Shown in pieces: positions 17,679 through 26,906 of a stretch of DNA of 64,000 bases. Numbering within the stretch: position 1 is the first letter of the stretch; each line of letters begins with the position of its first letter. The stretch spans positions 222,431 to 286,430 of the forward strand of contig JACRNC010000003.1 in the NCBI GenBank assembly GCA_016219375.1. The letters are read 5' to 3'. The notes below the pieces were generated by a model. The model ran no database searches. It had not been told where the DNA came from and saw only the letters and a list, made by a program, of their open reading frames with translations. Source of the stretch: Burkholderiales bacterium. Lineage in GTDB: Bacteria > Pseudomonadota > Gammaproteobacteria > Burkholderiales > Burkholderiaceae_C. The translations under genes were made by a program, and so were the position numbers.

Positions 17679-18304
17679 AGCGCCGCCATCTCCTTGTCCT
17701 GACCACGTTGCTGGGCGCCACCACGCTCACCGGCTGCGACCGCGTGCGCGGCTGGCTGGGGCAGGACGCGGCCGGCGGCGCGGCGGGCGGCTTCAATGCC
17801 GTGGACATCACCGGCGTGGACTACGCCCAGGGCCTGGCCCTACCCGACGTGGACGGCAAACCGCGCAGCCTGGCCGAGTTCAAGGGCAAGGTGGTGGTGG
17901 TGTTCTTCGGCTACGTGCACTGCCCCGACGTGTGCCCGACCACGCTGGCCGAGCTGGCCGAGATCAAGCGCCAGCTGGGCACCGACGGCCAGCGGCTGCA
18001 GGCGGTGTTCGTCACGCTGGACCCCGAGCGCGATACCGCGCCCATGCTCAAGGCCTATGTGCAGGGCTTCGATCCGGCCTTCGTCGCGCTGCGCGGCACG
18101 CCGCAGCAGGTGGCCGACGCAGCCAAGTCCTTCAAGGTCTTCTACCAGAAGGTCAAGGGCAGCACGCCCGACGGCTACCTGGTGGACCACACCGCCGGTT
18201 CCTACGTCTTCGACCCGCAGGGCAGGGTGCGGCTCTTCGCGCGCTACGGCATGCCGGTGGCGGATCTGACGGCCGACATCCGCAAGCTGCTGGCCGGCGG
18301 TTGA
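17675..18304 (+). CDS. SCO1/SenC family copper chaperone lipoprotein
   Basis: The 209-residue protein has a lipoprotein-type signal ending LTGC with C21 as the lipid anchor. The thioredoxin fold carries the Sco copper site: [16 protein letters not shown] (C83 and C87) and the distal ligand H172 in [25 protein letters not shown] is also characteristic. Sco delivers copper to CuA of subunit II, or reduces the CuA cysteines, in the periplasm. It is translationally coupled to ctaB and ends the oxidase block, convergent with the response-regulator gene. Confidence 0.93.
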   Translation: MKRRHLLVLTTLLGATTLTGCDRVRGWLGQDAAGGAAGGFNAVDITGVDYAQGLALPDVDGKPRSLAEFKGKVVVVFFGYVHCPDVCPTTLAELAEIKRQLGTDGQRLQAVFVTLDPERDTAPMLKAYVQGFDPAFVALRGTPQQVADAAKSFKVFYQKVKGSTPDGYLVDHTAGSYVFDPQGRVRLFARYGMPVADLTADIRKLLAGG

Positions 18305-18328
18305 GCCGGCGCGAGAGCAAGCCGAGGG

Positions 18329-18958
18329 TCAGACCAGCCCGTTGCGGATGGCGTAGACCGTGAGCTCGGAGTTGTTGGTCAGCGCGAGCTTCTCCAGCAC
18401 GCGGGCGCGGTAGACGCTGACCGTCTTCGGGCTGAGGTTGAGCTGCTCGGCGATGTCCGACAGCCGCTTGCCCGAGGCGATCATCACCAGCGTCTGCAGC
18501 TCGCGGTCCGACAGCTTTTGATGCGCCTGCTCGGGCGCCGGCGCGGTGAGGCTGTCGACCAGCATCTGCGCCATCTCGGGCGTGACGTACTTGCGGCCCT
18601 GGGCGACGGTGCGCACGGCCGCCAGGATCTGCGCCGGGTCGTCGCCCTTGTTGACATAGCCCTGGGCGCCGGCGCGCATGGCGCGGATGGCGTATTGGTC
18701 CTCCGGGTACATCGAGACGATCAGCACGCGCAGGGACGAGCCTTCTTCCTTGAGCGCATGCAGCACGTCCAGGCCGCTGCGGCCGGGCAGGTTGATGTCG
18801 AGCACCAGCACGTCGCAGCTGCGCTGGCGCAGCAGGGCGCGCAGCTCGCCGTAGTCGCCTGCCTCGCCGACGACCTCCACGTCCGGCGCCTCGGACAGGG
18901 TGTCGCGGATGCCGCGCCGGATAAGGGCGTGGTCGTCGCAGAGCATGACCTTGATCAC
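18329..18958 (-). CDS. NarL/FixJ family response regulator
   Basis: The product is 209 residues from a GTG at 18958, chosen because a clear AGGAG ribosome site lies seven bases upstream and the receiver begins there (VIKVMLCDDHALIRRGI). Acidic residues D8 and D9, phospho-acceptor D54 (LVLDINLPG), Ser and K of the switch (VSMYP, YVNKGDD) are present. The C-terminal LuxR-type HTH is LSDRELQTLVMIASGKRLSDIAEQLNLSPKTVSVYRARVLEKL. It is the DNA-binding partner of the kinase encoded just upstream on the same strand. Targets are not visible in the window. Confidence 0.92.
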   Translation of the reverse strand: MIKVMLCDDHALIRRGIRDTLSEAPDVEVVGEAGDYGELRALLRQRSCDVLVLDINLPGRSGLDVLHALKEEGSSLRVLIVSMYPEDQYAIRAMRAGAQGYVNKGDDPAQILAAVRTVAQGRKYVTPEMAQMLVDSLTAPAPEQAHQKLSDRELQTLVMIASGKRLSDIAEQLNLSPKTVSVYRARVLEKLALTNNSELTVYAIRNGLV

Positions 18959-19034
18959 GGTTGCGTCTCCTGGGCGGGGCCGGGGCAGCGGTGGTTGCGG
19001 GCCACCACCGGCCGGCTGGGGGCCGGCGGGCGCA

Positions 19035-20366
19035 TCATAGGTTGCCCCAGGTGGTCGGGTCGTTGCGCGGGTCCACGCCCGGGCGCGGCGCCGCGTGGCC
19101 TGGCGCGGCGTCGTGCGCCTCGGCCTGGTGGTGCGGCGAGGCCTCGCCATCCAGCGGCACCGACAGGATCAGCGTGGTGCCACGCGGGCCGCTGCTGAGG
19201 TCGACCCAGCCGCCCACGGTGCCGGCGCGCTCGTGCAGGCCGCGGATGCCGAAGGAGCGCGCCTTGGCCAGGTCGGCCTGGCTCAGGCCGCGGCCGTTGT
19301 CGCTGACCTCCAATGACAGCACGCCGGCAGCCAGCGTCAGGTCCACCTGCACCTGCGTGGCCTGCGCATGCTTGGAGATGTTGGTCAGCGCCTCCTGCGC
19401 GGTGCGGTAGGCGACCAGGGGCACGCCGGCAGGCAACTGCAGGCTGTCGTGGCTGGTGCGGAACACCGTGGCGATGCCGGTGCGCTTCTCGAAGCGCTGC
19501 GTCATCCATTGCAGCGCGGCCACCAGGCCCTGCTCCAGGATGGCCGGACGCAGGTTGTGCATGATGCGCTGGCTGGCCTCGATGGCATGGCTGACCGTCT
19601 CCAGCGCCTGCTGGGCGCGCTCCTGGATGGCCGGCGTGGGCGCGTGGCGGCACATCCAGGCCAGGTCGAACTTGAGCGCGGTCAGCGAGCCGCCGACGTC
19701 GTCGTGGATCTCGCGGGCAATGGCCGCGCGCTCCTGCTCGACACTGGTCTGCAGGTGCTGGGCCAGCTCGCGCAGCCGCTCCTTGGATTGCGCCAGGTCC
19801 AGGTCGGCCTGCTGGCGGGCGCGCACTGCCTCGGTGGCCTCGATGGCATGCAGCAGCGCGGGCACCAGCCGGGCCAGGTTGTTCTTGAGCAGGTAGTCAC
19901 TGGCGCCGTTGCGCATGGCGCGCACGGCGGTGTCCTCGCCGATCTCGCCGGACACGAGGATGAAGGGCACGGCCACGCCGCGCGCCTTGACCAGGTCCAG
20001 CGCAGCCAGGCCCGAGAAGCCGGGCAGGCCGAAGTCCGACAGGATGGCATCCCAGGGCTGGTCCAGCGCGGCGATGAACTCGCGCTCGGTCTCCACCCGC
20101 GTGGCCTCCACCTGCAGCCCGCCACGCAGCAGGTGGGCGATGGTCAGCAGGTGGTCGGGCTCGCTGTCTTCCAGATGCAGGATGCGCAGCGGGCGTTCCG
20201 CGGGCGGGCGGGGCGCGGGGGCAGGGCGAGGGGGCTCCGCAGAGCTGGGCTCGGTCAAGGACGGCCTTTCGGCGGCAGGGCGGTGAATCGGGCACGCGGC
20301 CCGGGCCGCGCCGGGTTGGCAACTGGCGCGCAATCCCCGGATTTGCGCCAACTTTTCCCGCGTCAT
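19035..20366 (-). CDS. Receiver-linked sensor histidine kinase (HisKA_3 type)
   Basis: The product is about 443 residues from ATG 20366. Upstream TTG (20408) and downstream TTG starts are possible because the first ~60 residues are a Pro/Ala-rich leader. A CheY-like receiver follows (LRILHLEDSEPDHLLTIAHLL, acceptor Asp in LSDFGLPGFSG), then a coiled-coil linker. The HisKA_3 dimerisation helix has the phospho-His in AIAREIHDDVGGSLTALKFDL, and the HATPase has ALTNISKHAQAT, SDNGRGL and FGIRGLHERAGTVGG. With no transmembrane segment it is cytoplasmic and probably takes a signal from another kinase through its receiver. It is upstream partner of the NarL-type regulator, 76 bases apart. Confidence 0.88.
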   Translation of the reverse strand: MTREKLAQIRGLRASCQPGAARAACPIHRPAAERPSLTEPSSAEPPRPAPAPRPPAERPLRILHLEDSEPDHLLTIAHLLRGGLQVEATRVETEREFIAALDQPWDAILSDFGLPGFSGLAALDLVKARGVAVPFILVSGEIGEDTAVRAMRNGASDYLLKNNLARLVPALLHAIEATEAVRARQQADLDLAQSKERLRELAQHLQTSVEQERAAIAREIHDDVGGSLTALKFDLAWMCRHAPTPAIQERAQQALETVSHAIEASQRIMHNLRPAILEQGLVAALQWMTQRFEKRTGIATVFRTSHDSLQLPAGVPLVAYRTAQEALTNISKHAQATQVQVDLTLAAGVLSLEVSDNGRGLSQADLAKARSFGIRGLHERAGTVGGWVDLSSGPRGTTLILSVPLDGEASPHHQAEAHDAAPGHAAPRPGVDPRNDPTTWGNL

Positions 20367-20499
20367 CGGCTGTAGATCCACGGCCAATGAGCCGAAAAAT
20401 TCTAGCAACGGACGCTCCTGCCAAGCCGCCGTGGTCGCCCCTGTGCGACCCGGTGCGAAAAGGCCGGCGCCTCCTCATCTACCGCGATCCGGAGCCACG

Positions 20500-20967
20500 A
20501 TGCTGACCACCGAAGGTCCCGACGAGTCCCCGCAGGGCATCCCCCTGCTGCTGGCCACCGAGCTGCAGGACCACCTGATGACCGCCTCCAACGACCTGGA
20601 GCGGCTGCAGCGCCTGCTGTCGGACACCTGTGACTCGCTCATGCAGGGCTTCCACGGCGTGGCCGGGCTGCTGGGCCAGTCGCTGGACGACGGCGAGCGC
20701 GAGGCCGACCTGGGCACCCAGCACCTGCCCCGGCTGCGCGAGGCGATGCGGCTGCTCTACACCGCGGTGACCGCGCTGCAGTTCCAGGACATGGCCTCGC
20801 AGCTGATCACCCACACCAACACCCGGCTGCGCAGCTGCGCCGACCAGCTTGCCCGCGACGCGCTGTACGACGACGCCGACGGCGAGGCCGTGGTCGAGAC
20901 CGCGCCGCTGCGGCCCAACCCGGTCACGCAGGACGAGATGGACGCCGGCTCGGTGGAGCTTTTCTAA
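20500..20967 (+). CDS. CheZ-motif chemotaxis-associated protein
   Basis: The product is 155 residues from ATG 20500, after a GGAG-like ribosome site. It is mostly helical. The stretch TAVTALQFQDMASQLITHTNTRL resembles the core of CheZ-like phosphatases, where an acidic residue and a Gln (LQFQD) remove the phosphoryl group from CheY. It is much shorter than enteric CheZ (about 214) and lacks an obvious CheY-tethering tail. Its place directly before cheY, cheA and cheW supports a role in CheY signal handling. The phosphatase assignment is inference from a short motif. Confidence 0.6.
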   Translation: MLTTEGPDESPQGIPLLLATELQDHLMTASNDLERLQRLLSDTCDSLMQGFHGVAGLLGQSLDDGEREADLGTQHLPRLREAMRLLYTAVTALQFQDMASQLITHTNTRLRSCADQLARDALYDDADGEAVVETAPLRPNPVTQDEMDAGSVELF

Positions 20968-21059
20968 AGCCCCGCCCCGTTGCGCCGATAACCCGACCCG
21001 ATACCGATTGATTGCGCCACGCCCACAAAGCGCGCCGCAAACCCCTTCCGGAGAACGAC

Positions 21060-21422
21060 ATGCATTCCATCCTCGCCGTCGACGACTCGGCCTCCATGCG
21101 CCAGATGGTGTCCTTCACGCTCAAGAGCGCGGGCTACAACGTGGTGGAGGCGGTCGATGGTCAGGATGCCTGGGAGAAGGCTGCGCAGCGCAGCTTCGAC
21201 CTGGTGCTGACCGACCAGAACATGCCGCGCATGGACGGCATCAGCCTGACCAAGAAGCTGCGCGAGAACGCGCAGTTCAAGGCCACGCCCATCCTCATCC
21301 TGACCACCGAGTCCAGCGACCAGATGAAGCAGGCCGGCCGTGCCGCCGGCGCCACCGGCTGGCTGGTCAAGCCCTTCGACCCGAACAAGCTGATCGAGGT
21401 CATCAAGAAGGTCATCCGCTGA
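21060..21422 (+). CDS. cheY: Chemotaxis response regulator CheY
   Basis: The 120-residue single-domain receiver starts at ATG 21060 after CGGAGAACGAC. It contains the acidic pair D8-D9, phospho-acceptor D52 (LVLTDQNMPRMDG), the switch Thr in ILTTES, and the conserved Lys in GWLVKPFDPNKL. Phosphorylated by CheA, it would act on the flagellar switch (FliM/FliN encoded about 14 kb away) or on the accompanying kinase. It is the second gene of the che operon, 46 bases before cheA. Confidence 0.9.
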   Translation: MHSILAVDDSASMRQMVSFTLKSAGYNVVEAVDGQDAWEKAAQRSFDLVLTDQNMPRMDGISLTKKLRENAQFKATPILILTTESSDQMKQAGRAAGATGWLVKPFDPNKLIEVIKKVIR

Positions 21423-21468
21423 AGACGCGGGCAGACTGAACCCGACAGGCATCCAGGAGCATCCAAGC

Positions 21469-23655
21469 ATGGGCGAGACCCACACCGATCCGTCGTCCTC
21501 TGCGGCGGGCATCGACCTCAGCCAGTTCTACCAGGTCTTCTTCGAAGAAGCCGGTGAGAACCTGGAGCGCATGGAGCAGCTCCTGCTGGAGCTGGACGTA
21601 GCCGCAGCCGACGACGAGGCGCTCAACGCCATCTTCCGCTGCGCGCACTCGATCAAGGGCGGCGCCGCCACCTTCGGCTTTGCCGACGTGGCCGAGCTGA
21701 CGCACCAGATGGAGACGCTGCTGGACAAGCTGCGCCGCCACGAGCTGCAGCCCACCGCCGCGATGGTGGACGTGCTGCTGGCCTCGGGCGATGCGCTCAA
21801 GGCGCAGCTCGGCCGCCATCAGGGCTCCGGCGCCGATCCGGTGGACACCGTCGAGCTGCTGGCCAACATCCGCGCGATGGTCGCCGGCGAGACGCCGGCT
21901 GCCGCGCCCGCTGCTGCCGCCACTCCCGTAGCCGCACCTGCTCCCGTGGCCGCGCCCGCGCAGGTTGCCGCCGCACCGGCTCCCGCGGCCGAGCCGGCTG
22001 CCGCAGCGGGTGGCAAGCGCACGCTCAAGCTCACCGTCGGCCCGCTGGCCGACCCGTCGCAGGCTGACAACCTGGCCGAGCTGTTCAAGGAGATCCCCGA
22101 GCTCGGCAGCATCGAGCCGCTGGACGGCGGCAAGGCCGAGGGCGGCCTGCGCACCTTCAAGGTGGAGACCGCCAGCAGCGAATCGGACATGCTGGATCTC
22201 TTCACCTTCCACGTCTCGCGCGAGCAGGTGAAGTTCGAGCCCTTCGGCGTGCCTGCCGCCGCTGCATCGTCTGATGCGCCCGCGGCCGATGCCGGCTATG
22301 GCTTCTTCGACAACGCCCCGGGTGCACCGGCCGCTGCTGCGCCGGCCGCCGACCCCGGCTACGGCTTCTTCGACAACGCACCCGGCGCGCCCGGTGCCCA
22401 GCCGGCCGCTGCGGCGCCGGCTGCGGCCAAGCCCGCGGCTGCGGCCGCGCGTCCGGCGGCCAAGGCGGCCGACAAGCCCGGCGCCACGCTGGAGTCGTCC
22501 ACCATCCGCGTCTCGGTGGAGAAGGTCGACCAGCTCATCAACCTGGTCGGCGAGCTCGTCATCACCCAGGCCATGCTGGCGCAGAACAGCCGCAACCTGG
22601 ACCCGGTCGTCTACCAGCAGCTCGTCTCCGGCCTGACGGATCTGGACCGCAACACCCGCGACCTGCAGGAAGCGGTGATGTCGATCCGCATGATTCCGAT
22701 GTCCACGGTGTTCAGCCGCTTCCCGCGCATGCTGCGCGACCTGGCCGGCAAGCTGGGCAAGAAGGTGGAGCTGGTCACGCAGGGCGAGGCTACCGAGCTG
22801 GACAAGGGCCTGATCGAGAAGATCACCGACCCGCTGACCCACCTGGTGCGCAACTCGGTGGACCACGGCATCGAGATGCCTGCCGACCGCCTGGCCAAGG
22901 GCAAGCCCGAGGCCGGCACCATCACGCTGAGCGCGTCCCACCAGGGCGGCTCCATCGTCATCGAGGTGCGCGACGACGGCCGCGGCCTGTCGCGCGAGAA
23001 GCTGCTCAAGAAGGCCCGCGAGCGCGGCATCGACGCGCCCGACACCATGAGCGACGCCGACGTCTGGGGCCTGATCTTCGCCCCCGGCTTCTCCACGGCC
23101 GAGGTGGTCACCGACGTGTCCGGCCGCGGCGTGGGCATGGACGTGGTCAAGAAGAACATCACCGCCCTGGGCGGCTCGGTGGAGATCGACTCCGCCGAGG
23201 GCTACGGCATGAGCGTCAAGGTGCGCCTGCCGCTGACCCTGGCCATCATGGACGGCATGAGCGTGGGCGTGGGCGAGGAGGTCTACATCCTGCCGCTGTC
23301 CTCGGTCGTGGAGAGCTTCCAGGTCAGCGACGACATGATCAAGACGGTCGGCTCCACCGGCCGTGTGGTCGAGGTGCGCGACACCTACATGCCGGTCATC
23401 GAGCTGGAGAAGGTGTTCGATGTGCCGCGCTTCGACTGGGACCGCACGGCCTCGATCATGGTCGTGGTGGAGGCCGAGAGCGGCCGCGTCGCCCTGCTGG
23501 TGGACGAGCTGCTCGGCCAGCAGCAGGTGGTGGTCAAGAACCTGGAGGCCAATTACCGCAAGGTGCCGGACGTGTCGGGCGCGACCATCATGGGTGACGG
23601 CCGCGTGGCGCTGATCCTGGACGTGGGCAGCCTGGTGCGGCGCTCGCGCCACTGA
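21469..23655 (+). CDS. cheA: Chemotaxis histidine kinase CheA
   Basis: The 728-residue protein has the full class. An Hpt domain carries phospho-His H60 in AHSIKGGAATFGF. A long Ala/Pro linker contains two copies of GYGFFDNAPGAP. A P2-like stretch (LKLTVGPLADPSQADNLAELFKEIPELG) precedes it, and a dimerisation domain (TIRVSVEKVDQLINLVGELVITQAML) follows. The HATPase has HLVRNSVDHGIE, VRDDGRGL and GRGVGMDVVKKNI, and the CheW-like domain ends in LDVGSLVRRSR. CheA receives receptor signals through CheW and phosphorylates CheY. The gene sits between cheY and cheW in one transcription unit. Confidence 0.96.
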   Translation: MGETHTDPSSSAAGIDLSQFYQVFFEEAGENLERMEQLLLELDVAAADDEALNAIFRCAHSIKGGAATFGFADVAELTHQMETLLDKLRRHELQPTAAMVDVLLASGDALKAQLGRHQGSGADPVDTVELLANIRAMVAGETPAAAPAAAATPVAAPAPVAAPAQVAAAPAPAAEPAAAAGGKRTLKLTVGPLADPSQADNLAELFKEIPELGSIEPLDGGKAEGGLRTFKVETASSESDMLDLFTFHVSREQVKFEPFGVPAAAASSDAPAADAGYGFFDNAPGAPAAAAPAADPGYGFFDNAPGAPGAQPAAAAPAAAKPAAAAARPAAKAADKPGATLESSTIRVSVEKVDQLINLVGELVITQAMLAQNSRNLDPVVYQQLVSGLTDLDRNTRDLQEAVMSIRMIPMSTVFSRFPRMLRDLAGKLGKKVELVTQGEATELDKGLIEKITDPLTHLVRNSVDHGIEMPADRLAKGKPEAGTITLSASHQGGSIVIEVRDDGRGLSREKLLKKARERGIDAPDTMSDADVWGLIFAPGFSTAEVVTDVSGRGVGMDVVKKNITALGGSVEIDSAEGYGMSVKVRLPLTLAIMDGMSVGVGEEVYILPLSSVVESFQVSDDMIKTVGSTGRVVEVRDTYMPVIELEKVFDVPRFDWDRTASIMVVVEAESGRVALLVDELLGQQQVVVKNLEANYRKVPDVSGATIMGDGRVALILDVGSLVRRSRH

Positions 23656-23787
23656 GCTGTCGCCAAACATGAATAGCCGGCCTGGCGCCGCCTTGATCCG
23701 GCCGCTGCACGGCGGGCCGCGGGGCTAGGCTGTGAACATGGGATGAGCCGGGCCGCGGCCGGGCGCCATCCGGATCAGGAGACTCAA

Positions 23788-24285
23788 ATGGGCATGATGG
23801 AAAACATCCAGGCGCCGGTGGCCACCGATGCGCTGGCGCGTGAATACCTCACCTTCCGCCTGGGTGGCGAGGAATACGGCATCGACATCCTCAAGGTGCA
23901 GGAGATCCGCGGCTACGAGAACCCCACGCGCATCGCCAATGCGCCGGCGTTTCTGAAGGGCGTGGTCAACCTGCGCGGCACCATCGTGCCGATCGTGGAC
24001 CTGCGTGTGCGCTTCGGCTGCTTCAATGCCGACGGCGAGGCCGAGTACAACGCCTTTACCGTGACCATCGTGCTGCACATCGGCCAGCGCACCATCGGCA
24101 CGGTGGTGGACTCGGTCAGCGACGTGGTGGAGATCCCGGCCGAGGCCATCCGCCCGGCGCCGGAGATGAAGTCGGCGATCGAGGCCGCCTACATCAAGGG
24201 CCTGGCCCACGTGGGTGAGCGCATGGTGATCCTGCTGGACATCGAGAGCCTGCTGATGTCGGGCGACATGGGGCTGGTGAACTGA
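23788..24285 (+). CDS. cheW: Chemotaxis coupling protein CheW
   Basis: The product is 165 residues from ATG 23788, preceded by CAGGAGACTCAA, a strong ribosome site. The CheW/SH3-like fold is clear: EYLTFRLGGEEYGIDILKVQEIRGYE, KGVVNLRGTIVPIVDLRVRFG with the receptor/CheA contact NLRG, and VDSVSDVVEIPAE. It links chemoreceptors to CheA under the membrane. It is last in the che operon, followed at 24336 by an intrinsic terminator. Confidence 0.95.
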   Translation: MGMMENIQAPVATDALAREYLTFRLGGEEYGIDILKVQEIRGYENPTRIANAPAFLKGVVNLRGTIVPIVDLRVRFGCFNADGEAEYNAFTVTIVLHIGQRTIGTVVDSVSDVVEIPAEAIRPAPEMKSAIEAAYIKGLAHVGERMVILLDIESLLMSGDMGLVN

Positions 24286-24335
24286 CCGGCCTGGTGGAGC
24301 CGATCGACTTGATCGACAGCGCCCTGCGCAAATGA

Positions 24336-24361
24336 AAAGAGCCGGCTGATGCCGGCTCTTT
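24336..24361. terminator. Bidirectional terminator between cheW and the barrel-protein gene
   Basis: AAAGAGCCGGC, loop TGAT, GCCGGCTCTTT is a perfect 11-bp stem that carries A-tracts on one side and T-tracts on the other. It can therefore stop transcripts from both cheW and the convergent gene at 24386. Confidence 0.9.
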
Positions 24362-24385
24362 GCTTTTGGGAGGGCGTGGGCGGAG

Positions 24386-25009
24386 TCAGAACTCGAAGCC
24401 GCCGCCGATCGTGAACAGATGGATCCACTTGCGGCTGTCGACCTGCTTGATGCGGGTGGTGTCCCAGCCGAACTCCAGCGAGAAGCCGCGCAGGATGCCG
24501 GCGCTGTCGGGCAGCGAGCGGCCCACGTTCCATTGCAGTGCAGCGCCCAGCAGCGGCTCGCCGCGCCAGTCGCCCTTGCTTTCGGTCGGCGAGTCGTATT
24601 CGGTCTTGACGCTGGCCACGCCGATGCGCGCCACCACGGTGGAGACCTGGTTGATCGCGAAGGTGGGGGCGAAGGTCAGGCCGATGGACTGGGCACGGGT
24701 GGTCGTCTCGGTCAGCGGCGCGTTGTTGGGCGCGATCGTCTGGTTGCGCAGCGTGCCGAAGTGGATATAGGAGATCTCGGTGCCCAGCGTTTCGCTCACG
24801 CGCCAGCCGCCCCAGAACTTCCAGGGCAGGGTGCGCAGGTCCTCGCAGTTGGTGGTGCCGCGGGGGCAGCCCTCGGTGGTGCGGGACTCCACGCCGATGG
24901 CCGCACCGCCGTACGAGCCTTCGATGAAGCGGTGGAAATCCTCCCCGATGTCGGCCTGCGCGGTGGCGGCCAGGGCGGCCAGGGCAAGGCCGGTCAGCAG
25001 CTCTTTCAT
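24386..25009 (-). CDS. Outer-membrane beta-barrel protein (OmpA-like/OmpW-like fold)
   Basis: The product is 207 residues from ATG 25009. The signal peptide MKELLTGLALAALAATAQA is followed by alternating hydrophobic strands (EGSYGGAAIGVES, KFWGGWRVSETLGTEISYIHFG, FSLEFGWDTTRIKQ). The C-terminus LFTIGGGFEF ends in Phe, the usual barrel-assembly signal. There are two Cys in the first loop (GCPRGTTNCED) that may form a disulphide. Length suits an eight-stranded barrel. Function is unknown: it could be structural, a small porin or a stress sensor. It is divergent from rpoH and convergent with the che operon. Confidence 0.72.
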   Translation of the reverse strand: MKELLTGLALAALAATAQADIGEDFHRFIEGSYGGAAIGVESRTTEGCPRGTTNCEDLRTLPWKFWGGWRVSETLGTEISYIHFGTLRNQTIAPNNAPLTETTTRAQSIGLTFAPTFAINQVSTVVARIGVASVKTEYDSPTESKGDWRGEPLLGAALQWNVGRSLPDSAGILRGFSLEFGWDTTRIKQVDSRKWIHLFTIGGGFEF

Positions 25010-25322
25010 TTGTCTCGATCCTTCTCGTCTCGGTGGGCCGGGCGTTTCACCAGGCGGGCAAAGCGGCGGCGATTCTGGCATGTGACTTTCTGCCGCCCAG
25101 CCCCCGCAAACACCTAGAAAAGCCTCAGTCAAGGGGAGGGGATACCCGGGCCGGCGCCAGCCCGGCGCGCGGCACGTCGGCTGCCTGATCGGGGCAACGC
25201 CAACCCTTGAAACGCGCCCGGGGCCCGGCAAGACGCCCCCCTGACCACCCGCTGGAGGCGATTTAGCACTCTTCAAGGCCGAGTGCTAATATTTGCGGAA
25301 CCGACGCGTCAGAGGAGACTCC
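25010..25322. other. Divergent promoter region, barrel protein / rpoH
   Basis: About 310 bases separate the two divergent genes. The right end holds the CIRCE operator and a TAATAT box just before rpoH. The rest is GC-rich with no credible reading frame; the leader of the barrel-protein mRNA probably occupies its left end. Confidence 0.5.
25263..25289. promoter_or_regulatory. CIRCE element (HrcA operator) upstream of rpoH
   Basis: TTAGCACTC - nine bases - GAGTGCTAA is an exact match to the CIRCE consensus. It lies 33 bases before the rpoH ATG and overlaps a TAATAT -10-like box (25287-25292). HrcA bound here would block rpoH transcription until heat or misfolded protein inactivates it, so sigma-32 synthesis is under HrcA/GroE feedback in this organism. 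Confidence 0.93.
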
Positions 25323-26264
<942 letters not shown>

Positions 26265-26287
26265 CGGCCTTGCGCGCCCCAATGACG

Positions 26288-26309
26288 ACGGCCCGCATCA
26301 GCGGGCCGT
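26288..26309 (+). terminator. Rho-independent terminator after rpoH
   Basis: ACGGCCCGC, loop ATCA, GCGGGCCGT is a perfect 9-bp stem followed by TTGTCTT, 24 bases after the rpoH stop. Confidence 0.85.
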
Positions 26310-26351
26310 TTGTCTTGCAGGGGCCGTGATCTGCATCACGACGCAGGCCGC

Positions 26352-26675
26352 TCAGACCTGCATGTTCATGATGTCGGTGTAGGCCTGCACCAGCCGGTTG
26401 CGCACCTGCACGGCCGACTGGAAGCTGATCTGCGCCTTCTGCATGGCGATCATGGTCTGCTCAAGACTGACGTTGGGATTGCCGAATTGCACTTCACGCT
26501 GCAGCTGTGTGGCCTGGTTCTGCGTGTTGCTCACCTGGGTCAGCGCCTGGCTGAAGGCCTGCTGGAAGCCGGCGGGCACCTTGGCGCTGCCGCCATTGAC
26601 GCGCTCGGCCACGTCGGCCATGCCGGCGCGCGCGGCGGCTTGGGCGAAGTCGAAGGGTTTGAGCTTGAGGTCCAT
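26352..26675 (-). CDS. fliE: Flagellar hook-basal body protein FliE
   Basis: The 107-residue protein links the MS ring to the rod. The C-terminal half has the family signature NPNVSLEQTMIAMQKAQISFQSAVQVRNRLVQAYTDIMNMQV. The start ATG 26675 gives the usual length. The same frame stays open for more than 2.5 kb upstream, antisense to fliF and fliG, but that is a high-GC artefact. It is transcribed divergently from fliF, a common arrangement in Burkholderiales. Confidence 0.93.
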   Translation of the reverse strand: MDLKLKPFDFAQAAARAGMADVAERVNGGSAKVPAGFQQAFSQALTQVSNTQNQATQLQREVQFGNPNVSLEQTMIAMQKAQISFQSAVQVRNRLVQAYTDIMNMQV

Positions 26676-26822
26676 AGCGGCGGGGTCGCCGGCGTGATGC
26701 GCTTCACGCACGGCCTGGCGACATTTGAGTGGTCGGGATCGTATCGCTGATGTCGGCAGCACTGGCCGGGAACTGAAGGGGTTTCGGCGCGCTGTTCGGG
26801 GCATTTTTGGCGGGCCCGCCTC

Positions 26823-26831
26823 CGAATAATC
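26823..26831 (+). promoter_or_regulatory. Candidate flagellar promoter element upstream of fliF
   Basis: CGAATAATC lies 75 bases before the fliF ATG. The same nine bases occur 70 bases before fliL at 34261-34269. The A/T-rich box stands out in very GC-rich DNA and could be part of a shared flagellar promoter. No consensus sigma-54 or sigma-28 -35 partner was found. Confidence 0.35.
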
Positions 26832-26906
26832 GCCTCCACACGTCAGGCTGCGCCGCGGTGCATCCGCCGCCCGCAAAGCCTGGCCCCGCCCCCGACACCC
26901 GCCCGC

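Noticed and set aside
21412..23670. A 752-codon leftward frame opposite cheA
   Set aside because: Mirror of cheA codon bias (runs of D-H-R-G-A-L); no domain or ribosome site.
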